64,000 nt of DNA, taken from the NCBI RefSeq assembly GCF_900475415.1, contig NZ_LS483388.1, positions 1,784,001 to 1,848,000 of the forward strand, read 5' to 3'. Below the pieces are notes generated by a model, which saw nothing but the letters and a program-made list of their open reading frames with translations, was not told where the DNA came from and made no database searches. Origin of the DNA: Streptococcus porcinus. GTDB lineage: Bacteria; Bacillota; Bacilli; Lactobacillales; Streptococcaceae. This document shows positions 25,986 through 35,464 of this stretch, one piece after another (position 1 is the stretch's first letter; the number at the start of each line of letters is the position of its first letter). The position numbers and the translations under genes are program-made.

Positions 25986-26312
25986 TTGTAAAAATCGAAG
26001 CAAAGCCATACTGATTACTCCTGTTAAAACGACATATAATAAATTTTTTGAGCGATACGCCATATAAATTGTTGGCAAACTTGCCAACAAAGCCCACCAA
26101 TCAACAGTTGGCAAGTGTCCAACTTTTTCATGAAAGAGACTAGATAATGTTAGGGAAGCTAGTATACTTAGCGGTAAATAATTTAAGAACCGTAATACAA
26201 GTGGTGGTAACTTCTTATATTTTACAAAAACAAAAGGAGCTACTCGCGGAATCCACGAAACCAAAAAACCAAGTAAAATAGCCATTAAAATAGTATCATT
26301 TTGTTTCATCAA
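25983..26312 (-). CDS. azlD: AzlD-family branched-chain amino acid export subunit
   Basis: 109 residues with about four hydrophobic segments. RVAPFVFVKYKKLPPLVLRFLNYLPLSILASL is the conserved core of AzlD. It is the small partner of AzlC in a two-component exporter for branched-chain amino acids and related compounds. Its start overlaps the azlC 3' end by 17 bases. Confidence 0.88.
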   Translation of the reverse strand: MMKQNDTILMAILLGFLVSWIPRVAPFVFVKYKKLPPLVLRFLNYLPLSILASLTLSSLFHEKVGHLPTVDWWALLASLPTIYMAYRSKNLLYVVLTGVISMALLRFLQ

Positions 26313-26991
26313 GATAGACTCCTATTCCACAAGCTAATAGAGTTGACACTAAAACAGATAGATTTTCTGAAAAAATTAGCGAAGATAGTAAATAAGTAAT
26401 GAATACCGTCAAGAAAATTAGCCCTATTTTTTTAACGCCATCAGTCAAAAGCATAGCTTCTAGCTGACTCGAAAGAAGTCCGATAAACATAGCTACCAAT
26501 GCAAAATCAAGGCCAAACCTTTGAGGGTCACCAATAGTATTTCCTAGAATTGCTCCAAAAACAGTGGCAGATACCCATGTTACATAGCTCAAAACATTAT
26601 TTCCATGCATCCATTTTGGACTAATACTTTTGTTATGAACCGTCTCTCCCAAAAGAACGCCATAGCTCTCATCAGTTATCAATGAAGCAATTGCAATGTT
26701 ATCCCAAAAACTGCTTTTATTAAAAATTGTCGTTGCATGGAGACTCATTAGCATATTTCGTAAATTGACTAAAAAAATAGTAAGAACTATCGCCGACAGA
26801 CTTGCACCACCTACAAGGAGCGCACACATGGCAAATTGCGCTGAACCACCATAGATGAGAGCACTCATTAAGGCGACTTCAAGATTAGAAATTCCAGAAG
26901 CAGAGGCAATAATTCCAAAAGCTAACCCTATAGATATGTAGCCAAATGCTGTTGGTAAGGCATCTCTGACACCTTCTTTGAAACCTTTCAT
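26296..26991 (-). CDS. azlC: AzlC-family branched-chain amino acid exporter
   Basis: 231 residues from MKGFKEGVRDALPTAFGYI. An upstream in-frame ATG (27027) is less likely because GGGGAG sits before the chosen one. The family marker region GLAFGIIASASGISNLEVALMSALIYGGSAQFAM is followed by several transmembrane segments and FLVNLRNMLMS. It works with AzlD, encoded next on the same strand with overlap. Confidence 0.88.
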   Translation of the reverse strand: MKGFKEGVRDALPTAFGYISIGLAFGIIASASGISNLEVALMSALIYGGSAQFAMCALLVGGASLSAIVLTIFLVNLRNMLMSLHATTIFNKSSFWDNIAIASLITDESYGVLLGETVHNKSISPKWMHGNNVLSYVTWVSATVFGAILGNTIGDPQRFGLDFALVAMFIGLLSSQLEAMLLTDGVKKIGLIFLTVFITYLLSSLIFSENLSVLVSTLLACGIGVYLDETK

Positions 26992-27077
26992 ACTTACTCC
27001 CCTCCACCTAGTTATCAGAATATTCAAACATTATATCATAATTTAAGTCATAAGGGAACAGTTTTAAAGTTGTTCCC

Positions 27078-28088
27078 TTAATCATTATAAGTAAAAGCCA
27101 AGCTAGGTTTAGCATTTAAATCCAGTTTAGCAAAGTGTTCTAAATCATATTCAATGGCAGCTGCTAAAGCAATCATACCAGCATTATCACCACAAAGACG
27201 TAAAGGAGGAATGATAACGGGTATTTCTGTGATTTCTTGAGCTAGGCGCTCTCGAAGACCTTGATTGGCTGCCACGCCACCAGCAACAACAAGCATTTTA
27301 ACTGGATATTGGGCTAATGCTTTTTTAGTCTTAGCCATTAAAATATCTAGTACGGCTGCCTGAAATGAAGCGCATAAATCCTCAAGAACCAGTTTTTCGC
27401 CTTTTTGTTCAGCATTGTGATGTAAATTAATGAAGGCTGACTTTAAGCCAGAAAAAGAGAATTCTAAATGGTCTTCTTTAATCATTGCCCGTGGAAAATT
27501 AAAGGTATCTTCACCTTTATGGGCTAGCTGATCAATTTCACGACCTGCTGGATAGGTTAACCCCATGACACGACCAACCTTATCATAAGCTTCGCCGACT
27601 GCATCGTCCCGCGTTTCTCCAACAATATGGTACTGGCCTGGCTCTGAAACATAGACCAGCTCGGTATGCCCACCTGAGACTAGGAGAGCCATCAGTGGAT
27701 ATGCTAGTTCTTTTTCTTGACGTGCAGCCATAAGGTGGCCAGCCATATGGTTGACTGGTATTAAGGGGATGCTATAAGCCCAAGCAAAGGCTTTTGCGGC
27801 AGCGATTCCCACCAATAAAGCACCAACAAGCCCTGGCCCATAAGTTACAGCGACAGCATCTAAATCTTCTGCACTAATACCAGCTTCTTTCAAAGCGTCT
27901 TCAAAGCACGTTGTAATCACTTCTACATGATGGCGACTAGCAACTTCTGGTACTACTCCACCAAAGCGTTTGTGGCTCTCTACCTGACTAGCAATGATAT
28001 TACTTAAGAGCTCATTATCATTTTTAAGGATGGCGACACTGGTTTCGTCACAAGAACTTTCGACCGCCAAAATATACCTATCTGTCAT
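27078..28088 (-). CDS. tsaD: tRNA t6A threonylcarbamoyltransferase TsaD
   Basis: 336 residues. TsaD transfers threonylcarbamoyl to A37 of ANN-decoding tRNAs. ASKHA-fold motifs are clear: [14 protein letters not shown] at the start, NHMAGHL with the two metal-binding His, [10 protein letters not shown] and [13 protein letters not shown], with CGDNAGMIA near the C terminus. It overlaps rimI by 11 bases and follows tsaB-rimI, the usual streptococcal t6A cluster. Confidence 0.96.
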   Translation of the reverse strand: MTDRYILAVESSCDETSVAILKNDNELLSNIIASQVESHKRFGGVVPEVASRHHVEVITTCFEDALKEAGISAEDLDAVAVTYGPGLVGALLVGIAAAKAFAWAYSIPLIPVNHMAGHLMAARQEKELAYPLMALLVSGGHTELVYVSEPGQYHIVGETRDDAVGEAYDKVGRVMGLTYPAGREIDQLAHKGEDTFNFPRAMIKEDHLEFSFSGLKSAFINLHHNAEQKGEKLVLEDLCASFQAAVLDILMAKTKKALAQYPVKMLVVAGGVAANQGLRERLAQEITEIPVIIPPLRLCGDNAGMIALAAAIEYDLEHFAKLDLNAKPSLAFTYND

Positions 28089-28506
28089 CTTTTCCTTCTC
28101 GTTTCATTAATAGTGCCCCTTCAACAGGGTTTTTATAGTAATCTTTACGTTTTCCAACGATACTAAAATTAGCTTTTTTGTAAAGAGCTTGCGCTGCAAG
28201 GTTTGACTCCCTTACTTCCAAAAAGATAGGATGGTTAGAAGAGGCAACCCTCTGTAAGAGCTGCGCTCCGATACCTTTACCTTGGTAATCAGGCAAAACA
28301 GCAATGTTTGTAATTTCCAACTCACCTACCAATTGCTGCAAAGATAAAAAAGCTATTATTTCTTGTCCATTATAGACAAAATAGTAATCAACATTTGGTG
28401 ATTCTAGATCTCTTTTAATCTGATCCGTTGTCCAAGGTGACTCTTGGTAAACACGACTTAGGATGTGATAAACAGCTTCTACTTTTTCTTCAACAGTTTT
28501 CATCAT
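28078..28506 (-). CDS. rimI: Ribosomal protein S18 alanine N-acetyltransferase-like GNAT protein
   Basis: 142 residues. The GNAT acetyl-CoA site reads [23 protein letters not shown], and the C-terminal [29 protein letters not shown] is the RimI signature. RimI acetylates the N terminus of S18 in E. coli; the streptococcal substrate is inferred. It sits between tsaB and tsaD, overlapping tsaD by 11 bases and tsaB by a single base. Confidence 0.9.
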   Translation of the reverse strand: MMKTVEEKVEAVYHILSRVYQESPWTTDQIKRDLESPNVDYYFVYNGQEIIAFLSLQQLVGELEITNIAVLPDYQGKGIGAQLLQRVASSNHPIFLEVRESNLAAQALYKKANFSIVGKRKDYYKNPVEGALLMKREGKDDR

Positions 28507-29198
28507 TAAACACGCTTGATATAATTGGTCTCTGACTCTGGTTGATGGCTTTTAAGCCAAATTTCTTCAGCTTCTACTTTTTTCAAATATTCAGGTACAA
28601 AAGCGTCCACATCAACTGGAGGCATATTTTGAGCCCTAAGTCCTAACTCAAAGGCAGAAGGCAGGGTGGGATAAATTTCAGCTTTTGGTAGTTGCTCTTT
28701 GATAACATTACTAAAACCAGCTACTTCTCCCGTAAATATGATTTTTGTTTGCCCCTTTAACTCTTCTACGAGATCAGATAAAGCTATGTGTTGATCAGCT
28801 CGAACACTCTCCTTGTTTTGATAAAATCCTGCATAGACGTTTTGCCGTCTAGCATCAATCAGTGGCACTACTAAAGTTTCTGGATCGGTGATTGTAGCAG
28901 CCAAAGCATATAGGCTTGAAATGCCAACTAAATCAATTTTTAAACTGTAGGCTAACATTTTAGCTGTTGCCACGGCGACGCGTAAGCCAGTGTAGGAACC
29001 AGGTCCTTGTGCGACTGCGATTCTCCCTATGTCCTTAGGGCATAAATCCAAAGAAGCCATCAAAAAATCAATGGCTGGCATGAGATTGATGCTATGGTTC
29101 TTTTTGATATTGATCGTTAAGTCTGCTAGTAAGGTCCGATCCTCTAAAATAGCGAGCGAAAGACTCTTATTAGAGGTATCAAATGCAAGTATTTTCAT
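28506..29198 (-). CDS. tsaB: t6A biosynthesis protein TsaB
   Basis: 230 residues, an inactive TsaD-like ASKHA protein: MKILAFDTSNKSLSLAIL at the start and VAQGPGSYTGLRVAVATAKMLAYS in the middle. It forms the TsaB-TsaD-TsaE complex for t6A formation. First gene of the tsaB-rimI-tsaD operon, with AGAAGGG before the start. Confidence 0.94.
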   Translation of the reverse strand: MKILAFDTSNKSLSLAILEDRTLLADLTINIKKNHSINLMPAIDFLMASLDLCPKDIGRIAVAQGPGSYTGLRVAVATAKMLAYSLKIDLVGISSLYALAATITDPETLVVPLIDARRQNVYAGFYQNKESVRADQHIALSDLVEELKGQTKIIFTGEVAGFSNVIKEQLPKAEIYPTLPSAFELGLRAQNMPPVDVDAFVPEYLKKVEAEEIWLKSHQPESETNYIKRV

Positions 29199-29315
29199 TT
29201 TACCCTTCTTTTCTGTGAATTACTATTGTCCAATTATATCATAAAATCACCTTTCTGGACAAAAGTCCGTCTAGATCTAACTCTTGTAAAAGCCCCGATT
29301 CTTGCAATCTATGCT

Positions 29316-29344
29316 TTTACTAAAAGCTCTAATTATGGTATAAT
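29316..29344 (+). promoter_or_regulatory. Promoter of rpoY-rnjA
   Basis: TATAAT at 29339-29344 preceded by a weak -35 (TTTACT) 17 bases away. It leaves a leader of about 125 nt before rpoY containing a short stem (CACGGCCATCGTGCC at about 29406). The role of the leader is unknown. Confidence 0.5.
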
Positions 29345-29476
29345 TTTAGTAATTGCAAATAATCAAGTTTAAAACTACTACACTATTACTTATAGAAAAA
29401 GGTCACACGGCCATCGTGCCATTTGACTTGTTTTATTATAGTTTAAATCCTTGATTTACCAGAAAGGAAAAATAAA

Positions 29477-29707
29477 ATGATTTACAAAGTTTTCTACCAA
29501 GAAACAAAAGACCGTAACCCACGTCGTGAAAATACGAAATCTTTATATATTGATATTGAAGCGAAAGACGAACTTGAGGGCCGTATTAAAGCACGTAAAC
29601 TTGTTGAAGAAAAAACAAATTACAACGTTGAATTTATTGAGCTCCTCTCAGATAAACACCTCGAGTATGAAAAAGAAACAGGCGTTTTTGAAATAACGGA
29701 GTTATAA
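29477..29707 (+). CDS. rpoY: RNA polymerase epsilon subunit
   Basis: 76 residues: [20 protein letters not shown], with the C-terminal FEITEL. This is the DUF1447/RpoY small subunit of Firmicute RNA polymerase. It precedes rnjA by one base, the conserved arrangement. AGAAAGGA lies before the ATG. Confidence 0.93.
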   Translation: MIYKVFYQETKDRNPRRENTKSLYIDIEAKDELEGRIKARKLVEEKTNYNVEFIELLSDKHLEYEKETGVFEITEL

Positions 29708-29708
29708 T

Positions 29709-31394
29709 ATGTCAGCTATCGATTTAAAACCTAATGAAGTTAGCGTCTTCGCCATTGGCGGTCTAGGGGAAATCGGCAAGAACACTTATGGTATCGAGTA
29801 CCAAGATGAAATCATCATTGTTGATGCAGGGATTAAATTCCCAGAAGATGATCTTTTAGGTATCGACTATGTTATTCCTGACTACTCTTACATTGTCGAT
29901 AATATTGATCGTGTCAAAGCTTTAGTCATTACCCATGGACACGAAGATCATATTGGCGGGATTCCTTTCTTACTAAAACAAGCTAATGTCCCTATTTACG
30001 CTGGACCACTTGCTCTCGCTTTAATCCGTGGCAAACTGGAGGAACATGGTTTACTTCGTGATTCTAAAATGTACGAAATTAACCATAATACAGAATTGAC
30101 CTTCAAAAATATGAGCGTCACTTTCTTTAGAACGACTCACTCCATTCCAGAACCTTTAGGCATTGTTATTCATACCCCTCAAGGAAAGATTGTTTGTACC
30201 GGCGATTTTAAATTTGATTTCACTCCTGTTGGTGAACCAGCAGATATTCATCGCATGGCTGCACTTGGTGAAGAAGGGGTTCTCTGTCTTTTATCAGATT
30301 CTACAAATGCCGAGGTTCCGACTTTCACCAACTCTGAAAAAGTGGTTGGGCAATCTATTTTAAAAATTATTGAAGGAATCCACGGACGTATTATCTTTGC
30401 CTCCTTCGCTTCGAATATTTTCCGATTGCAACAAGCTGCTGAAGCTGCTGTTAAGACAGGACGAAAAATTGTTGTCTTTGGCCGTTCCATGGAAAAAGCT
30501 ATTGTCAACGGAATTGAACTAGGCTACATCAAAGTTCCAAAGGGTACCTTTATTGAACCTAACGAAATTAAAGACTACCATGCTAATGAAATCTTAATTA
30601 TGTGTACAGGTAGCCAAGGGGAATCTATGGCTGCGCTCGCAAGGATTGCTAATGGTACTCACCGTCAAGTTACTTTACAACCCGGTGATACTGTTATCTT
30701 CTCATCAAGCCCAATTCCAGGAAATACAACCAGCGTCAATAAACTGATTAATACTATTCAAGAAGCTGGTGTAGAAGTCATTCACGGCAAAGTCAATAAT
30801 ATTCACACATCAGGGCACGGTGGTCAACAAGAGCAAAAACTCATGTTGCGTCTTATGAAACCCAAATTTTTCATGCCCGTTCATGGTGAATATCGGATGC
30901 AAAAAGTTCATGCAGGCTTAGCCGAAGATACAGGTATTCCAGAAGAAAATATCTTCATTCTAGAAAATGGTGACGTTTTAGCCTTAACAAGCGACTCCGC
31001 TCGTCGTGCAGGCCATTTCAATGCCCAAGACATCTATGTCGATGGAAATGGTATCGGTGATATTGGTACAGCTGTCCTACGCGATCGTCGTGATCTTTCA
31101 GAAGATGGAGTCGTATTAGCAGTAGCAACTGTTGATTTTGAAACACAGATGATTCTAGCTGGTCCAGACATTCTCAGTCGTGGCTTTATCTACATGCGTG
31201 AATCTGGTGATTTAATCCGAGAAAGCCAACGTGTTTTATTTAACGCTATACGTATTGCACTTAAAAATAAAGAAGCTAGCATTCAATCTGTTAATGGTGC
31301 CATCGTAAATGCCCTTCGTCCTTTCTTGTTTGAAAAAACCGAAAGAGAACCTATTATCATCCCAATGATATTAACTCCTGATAAGGAAGACTAG
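29709..31394 (+). CDS. rnjA: Ribonuclease J1
   Basis: 561 residues. The metallo-beta-lactamase motif HGHEDHIGG and the later D and H motifs (CTGDFKFDF) are followed by the beta-CASP domain ([23 protein letters not shown]) and the C-terminal RNase J domain. RNase J1 is a 5'-3' exo- and endonuclease of mRNA decay and rRNA maturation, usually working with J2. It is translationally coupled to rpoY and ends within a strong terminator. Confidence 0.95.
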   Translation: MSAIDLKPNEVSVFAIGGLGEIGKNTYGIEYQDEIIIVDAGIKFPEDDLLGIDYVIPDYSYIVDNIDRVKALVITHGHEDHIGGIPFLLKQANVPIYAGPLALALIRGKLEEHGLLRDSKMYEINHNTELTFKNMSVTFFRTTHSIPEPLGIVIHTPQGKIVCTGDFKFDFTPVGEPADIHRMAALGEEGVLCLLSDSTNAEVPTFTNSEKVVGQSILKIIEGIHGRIIFASFASNIFRLQQAAEAAVKTGRKIVVFGRSMEKAIVNGIELGYIKVPKGTFIEPNEIKDYHANEILIMCTGSQGESMAALARIANGTHRQVTLQPGDTVIFSSSPIPGNTTSVNKLINTIQEAGVEVIHGKVNNIHTSGHGGQQEQKLMLRLMKPKFFMPVHGEYRMQKVHAGLAEDTGIPEENIFILENGDVLALTSDSARRAGHFNAQDIYVDGNGIGDIGTAVLRDRRDLSEDGVVLAVATVDFETQMILAGPDILSRGFIYMRESGDLIRESQRVLFNAIRIALKNKEASIQSVNGAIVNALRPFLFEKTEREPIIIPMILTPDKED

Positions 31395-31436
31395 TCAAAA
31401 AAAAACCAATCCTTAGATTGGTTTTTTTTGACTAGT
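31390..31436. terminator. Bidirectional terminator between rnjA and oppF
   Basis: A stem of about 21 bp (ACTAGTC-A9-CCAATC / GATTGG-T8-GACTAGT) with loop CTTA and one unpaired A. It spans the rnjA stop and lies ten bases from the oppF stop, serving both converging operons. Confidence 0.88.
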
Positions 31437-31445
31437 TTAGTTATC

Positions 31446-32381
31446 TTATTTATTTTGTTGAGATCTATAAGCTTCTGCTTCTGCTTCGGTCGATAAAACA
31501 AAATGACCTGGCGTAATTTCATGCATTTGGCGTTCTTGTCCATCCATTTCGATACTTGGATCGTAGATTTCAGCAACACGTTGGCGCTCAATATCTGGAT
31601 CTGGTTCTGGGATAGCAGAGAGGAGACTCCTAGTGTAGGGATGGATAGGGTTATTATAAACATCATCAGACGTACCAATCTCTAACATTTTACCCCAATG
31701 CATAACACCAATACGATCAGAAATATATTTAACCATCGACAAATCATGTGCAATAAAGAGATAAGTCAATCCTCTTTCTTCTTGTAACCTTTGCATTAAG
31801 TTAACAACCTGTGCTTGAATAGATACATCAAGAGCAGAGATAGGCTCATCGGCAATAATAAATTTCGGTTTGACAGCCAGCGCTCGAGCAATACCAATTC
31901 GTTGACGTTGGCCACCAGAAAATTCATGAGGATAACGCGTTGCGTGGTCTCGGTTCAAACCAACACGTTCTAGTAATTCTTGAACCCGTTTCTCACGCTC
32001 TGCTTTGTTTGGTGAAAGTTTATGAATATCTAACCCTTCTGCAACAATGTCTCTAATTTTCATCCGACTATTAAGGCTTGCTTGTGGATCTTGGAAAATC
32101 ATCTGAGCATCTTTACGGAACTCATGCAACTCTTTTCCTTTAAGATTGGAAACTGTTTTACCATTAAATATAATATCACCTTCATTGATATCATAAAGCT
32201 TCAAAATAGCACGGCCAACTGTCGTTTTTCCTGATCCAGATTCTCCGACAAGCCCAAATACTTCACCTTCATAGATGTCAAAGCTAACCTTATCAATAGC
32301 TTTAACTTCATTCTTTTTACCTTTATTGAAGATCAGTGAAACATTCTTAAGCTCAACTAATTTTTTGCGTTTATCTGTCAT
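31446..32381 (-). CDS. oppF: Oligopeptide ABC transporter ATPase OppF
   Basis: 311 residues. ABC motifs: Walker A GESGSGKTT, signature EFSGGQRQRIGIARAL, Walker B FIIADEPISAL, H-loop IAHDLS, and the OppD/F C-terminal region NPIHPYTRSLLSAIPEPDP. It powers peptide uptake with OppD. Last gene of oppABCDF; its start touches the oppD stop. Confidence 0.94.
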   Translation of the reverse strand: MTDKRKKLVELKNVSLIFNKGKKNEVKAIDKVSFDIYEGEVFGLVGESGSGKTTVGRAILKLYDINEGDIIFNGKTVSNLKGKELHEFRKDAQMIFQDPQASLNSRMKIRDIVAEGLDIHKLSPNKAEREKRVQELLERVGLNRDHATRYPHEFSGGQRQRIGIARALAVKPKFIIADEPISALDVSIQAQVVNLMQRLQEERGLTYLFIAHDLSMVKYISDRIGVMHWGKMLEIGTSDDVYNNPIHPYTRSLLSAIPEPDPDIERQRVAEIYDPSIEMDGQERQMHEITPGHFVLSTEAEAEAYRSQQNK

Positions 32382-33427
32382 TAAGCTTGACCTCCGTTCT
32401 TTTCAGCCCATTTCTTCCAACGTTTTTGTATTTGAACTGGAGGAATAACTTTTGGTGCACGCTCATCTAACAGCCAAGTAGCAGCAAAATGCGTGTCACT
32501 AACTTTAAACATTGGAGGTTCTTCTTCATGGTCAATGTCTAAAGCAAATTCGTTACGAGCTGCAAAAGCATCACCTTTTGGTGGATTTAGTAAGTCCGGT
32601 GGTGTACCTGGAATTGATTCTAAAGTACCAGCTTCTGTATCTGTTGTCGGCATTGATTTTAAGAGGCCCCAAGTATAGGGATGCTGTGGATTGTAGAAGA
32701 CTTCATCAACTGTACCATATTCAACAATTTTTCCAGCATACATAACCGCAACACGATCCGCCATACCTGCAACAACTCCTAAGTCATGAGTAATAAAGAT
32801 AATAGATGATGAAATTTGCGACTGCAAGCCTTTCATTAATTTCAAAATTTGATTTTGAATAGTAACATCAAGGGCAGTTGTTGGTTCATCAGCAATCAAT
32901 ATCTCCGGATTAGCTGCTAAGGCGATAGCAATAACGGCCCGTTGTCGCATACCACCCGACCACTGGTGAGGATAGTCATTGATGTGCTCTTCAGCATTAG
33001 GAATACCTACTTGATGCATCAATTTCAAAGCACGATCTAAGGCTTCTTTCTTAGATACTGACTCATGGATTAGAATCGCTTCAGCAATTTGCTTACCAAT
33101 TTTCATGGTAGGATCCAAACTAGTCATTGGATCTTGGAAAATCATGGCAATTTCTTTTCCACGAACTTTAACCCATTCTTCCTCTTTTAAGTTATTGAGT
33201 TTTTTTCCTTTAAAGTCAATATCACCTGAAATACTTGCATTTTTTGCATTCAACCCCATTAAGGTCCGGGTAGTCACTGACTTTCCTGATCCAGATTCAC
33301 CGACGATTGCCAAGGTCTCACCCTTATACAATTCGAAATTGATATCTCGGATAGCTTTAACATCTCCAGCATAAGTTTTGAAATCAACGTGGAGGTTTTT
33401 AACATTTAAGATTGTTTCATTTGACAT
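32381..33427 (-). CDS. oppD: Oligopeptide ABC transporter ATPase OppD
   Basis: 348 residues from [16 protein letters not shown]; the upstream frame to 33484 overlaps oppC and is not used, and TAGGAGGAAAAAC precedes this ATG. Walker [10 protein letters not shown], signature [16 protein letters not shown], Walker [12 protein letters not shown] and the C-terminal [15 protein letters not shown] with the [19 protein letters not shown] region are all present. OppD and OppF form the ATPase pair. Confidence 0.94.
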   Translation of the reverse strand: MSNETILNVKNLHVDFKTYAGDVKAIRDINFELYKGETLAIVGESGSGKSVTTRTLMGLNAKNASISGDIDFKGKKLNNLKEEEWVKVRGKEIAMIFQDPMTSLDPTMKIGKQIAEAILIHESVSKKEALDRALKLMHQVGIPNAEEHINDYPHQWSGGMRQRAVIAIALAANPEILIADEPTTALDVTIQNQILKLMKGLQSQISSSIIFITHDLGVVAGMADRVAVMYAGKIVEYGTVDEVFYNPQHPYTWGLLKSMPTTDTEAGTLESIPGTPPDLLNPPKGDAFAARNEFALDIDHEEEPPMFKVSDTHFAATWLLDERAPKVIPPVQIQKRWKKWAEKNGGQA

Positions 33428-33437
33428 GTTTTTCCTC

Positions 33438-34469
33438 CTAGTCATTACTTGATTTTGGATCAAATGCATCACGCAAGCCATCACCTAATAAAATAAAGGC
33501 TAACGAAATAAATACAAGAGCAAGTGCCGGTAATAATACCTGATACGGGAAATATTGCAAGTTTTCTTGAGCATCAGTAATCAAAGAACCTAACGAAGCA
33601 GTTGGTGGCTTAACACCAAGATTAATGGCCGATAATACCGATTCATACATAATAGCACTTGGAACAGTCATCATAATTTGGACAATAATAATCCCCGAAA
33701 TATTTGGAAGAACATGCTTGAACGCTATTTTAAAATTGCTTTCGCCCAAGGCACGTGATGCCAAAACGAAATCTCGTTCACGGTAGGACAAGGTTAAATT
33801 TCGGACTTGACGCGCCATTGATGTCCACCCAACAATGGCAATTGAAATAATAATTGATAAGACACCATTTCCAAGGAGCAAGCCAAGCATTGTTACAATA
33901 ACTAAGTTAGGAATTGATGAAATAACTTCAATAATCCGTTGCATGAGGGTATCAACTTTACCACCAGTAAAGCCTGATATTAAACCATAGGTAACACCAA
34001 TAATTAAGTCAATTAAAGTTGCAACAATGGCAATCAACAGTGAGATACGAATACCCACAGTAATCCGTTTTCCGATACTGCGTCCTAAACTATCTGTTCC
34101 CAAGAGAAACTTTTTGTTTTCTGGTACCCCTTGATCTGCATAGGCATCATTAGGCTCTGTATTACCAGCATAAGTAATGCTACCATTCCAAAAAGGTAAA
34201 CTTGAGCTAAGCTTCGGTGGCAAATTACGATAAGTATTAACCTCTTTACTATCAAAACTATTAGCATCATTTTTAGATACAATAAAACTTGATCCAACAG
34301 CAAACACTAATAAGCTGACCAAAAAGACCATCGAAATAACAGCCAATTTATTCTTTTTCAAGCGTCGCCAAGCATCTTCTAGGAAAGATAAGGCTGGCTT
34401 TTCAATTTTTTCTTGTTGATCGACTGAACCGACACCAACAAGTTTAAATGATTTTTTTTCTTCTAGCAT
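33438..34469 (-). CDS. oppC: Oligopeptide ABC transporter permease OppC
   Basis: 343 residues with six transmembrane segments. It has the N-terminal OppC extension, a large extracellular insert (residues about 60-115) and an EAA-like loop (ARALGESNFKIAFKHVLPNISG). Pairs with OppB. Nine bases follow the oppB stop. Confidence 0.92.
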   Translation of the reverse strand: MLEEKKSFKLVGVGSVDQQEKIEKPALSFLEDAWRRLKKNKLAVISMVFLVSLLVFAVGSSFIVSKNDANSFDSKEVNTYRNLPPKLSSSLPFWNGSITYAGNTEPNDAYADQGVPENKKFLLGTDSLGRSIGKRITVGIRISLLIAIVATLIDLIIGVTYGLISGFTGGKVDTLMQRIIEVISSIPNLVIVTMLGLLLGNGVLSIIISIAIVGWTSMARQVRNLTLSYRERDFVLASRALGESNFKIAFKHVLPNISGIIIVQIMMTVPSAIMYESVLSAINLGVKPPTASLGSLITDAQENLQYFPYQVLLPALALVFISLAFILLGDGLRDAFDPKSSND

Positions 34470-34478
34470 CTTACTCTC

Positions 34479-35393
34479 CTATCCTAGACGTACACGGGGG
34501 TCGGCAACACTGATAATAATATCAGTAATTAATATAGCCACCATAAGCATCAAGGCATAAACAATAGTTGTTCCCATAATAACTGGGTAATCTTTAGTTG
34601 GAATAGATGAAACAAACTGCTGACCAATACCAGGAATTGAGAAAATTTGTTCAATCAAGGCTGATCCAGTTAAAATATTCGCAGCCATTGGTCCAACAAG
34701 TGTTAACACTGGAATCATCGAATTACGATAAGCGTGTTTATTGGTCACTTGGCTATTGGTTAATCCTTTAGCGCGAGCTAATTGGATATAATCTGTATTT
34801 AAGGTTTCAATCATCTCACTACGGAAAAAACGAGTCACTTGAGCAAAAACCGGTATAGCCAAACCAAAGGTTGGTAGGATCGTTTGTGCAAAAGTTCCCC
34901 ATCCAGATAATGGTAGAAGACTCCATTTAAATCCAAAATAATCCAAAAGTAATAGACCAATAATGAATGACGGTACTGAGATGCCCAACGTTGAGATAAT
35001 ACTTAGAAAGCCATCAATTTTATTGTTCTTATTACGTGCTGAAATAGCACCAACTAATAGGCCACCCGAAATACCAACTACAAGTGCTTGAATTCCTAAG
35101 TGTACAGAAACACCTAGTCGTTGTGAAATTAGTTTAGTTACTGACTGGTTCACTGACTGGTAACTTGTTCCAAAATCACCATGGAGAACATCAAACAAAT
35201 ACTTCAAGTATTGTTGCCATAATGGCTTATCCAATCCATATTGCTTGTTCATCATTGCAATCATTTCATCTGTTAATTTCGGATTGTTGTATGGAGTACC
35301 TGGCATAATCTGCATCAGGAAGAAAGATAGGGTTACAACTACCCATAAAGTTACTAATAAAATAGCAACGCGTTTTAATAAATATCTAGTCAT
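34479..35393 (-). CDS. oppB: Oligopeptide ABC transporter permease OppB
   Basis: 304 residues. MTRYLLKRVAILLVTLWVVVTL and MPGTPYNNPKLT are typical of OppB/DppB permeases, as is the EAA loop ARAKGLTNSQVTNKHAYRNSMIP. Downstream of oppA, with a hairpin between them that may set a higher oppA level. Confidence 0.93.
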   Translation of the reverse strand: MTRYLLKRVAILLVTLWVVVTLSFFLMQIMPGTPYNNPKLTDEMIAMMNKQYGLDKPLWQQYLKYLFDVLHGDFGTSYQSVNQSVTKLISQRLGVSVHLGIQALVVGISGGLLVGAISARNKNNKIDGFLSIISTLGISVPSFIIGLLLLDYFGFKWSLLPLSGWGTFAQTILPTFGLAIPVFAQVTRFFRSEMIETLNTDYIQLARAKGLTNSQVTNKHAYRNSMIPVLTLVGPMAANILTGSALIEQIFSIPGIGQQFVSSIPTKDYPVIMGTTIVYALMLMVAILITDIIISVADPRVRLG

Positions 35394-35410
35394 GATTTCC
35401 CTCTAACAAA

Positions 35411-35440
35411 AGCAAGAACTGGCATAAAACCAATTCTTGC
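35411..35440 (-). terminator. Attenuator-like hairpin between oppA and oppB
   Basis: GCAAGAA-TTGG paired with CCAG-TTCTTGC around a short loop, followed on the minus strand by TTTTGTT. The stem has a mismatch and the tail is short, so it probably ends only part of the transcripts after oppA, which is needed in excess. Confidence 0.6.
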
Positions 35441-35464
35441 ACTATTTCGTTACGATTAGGTCTC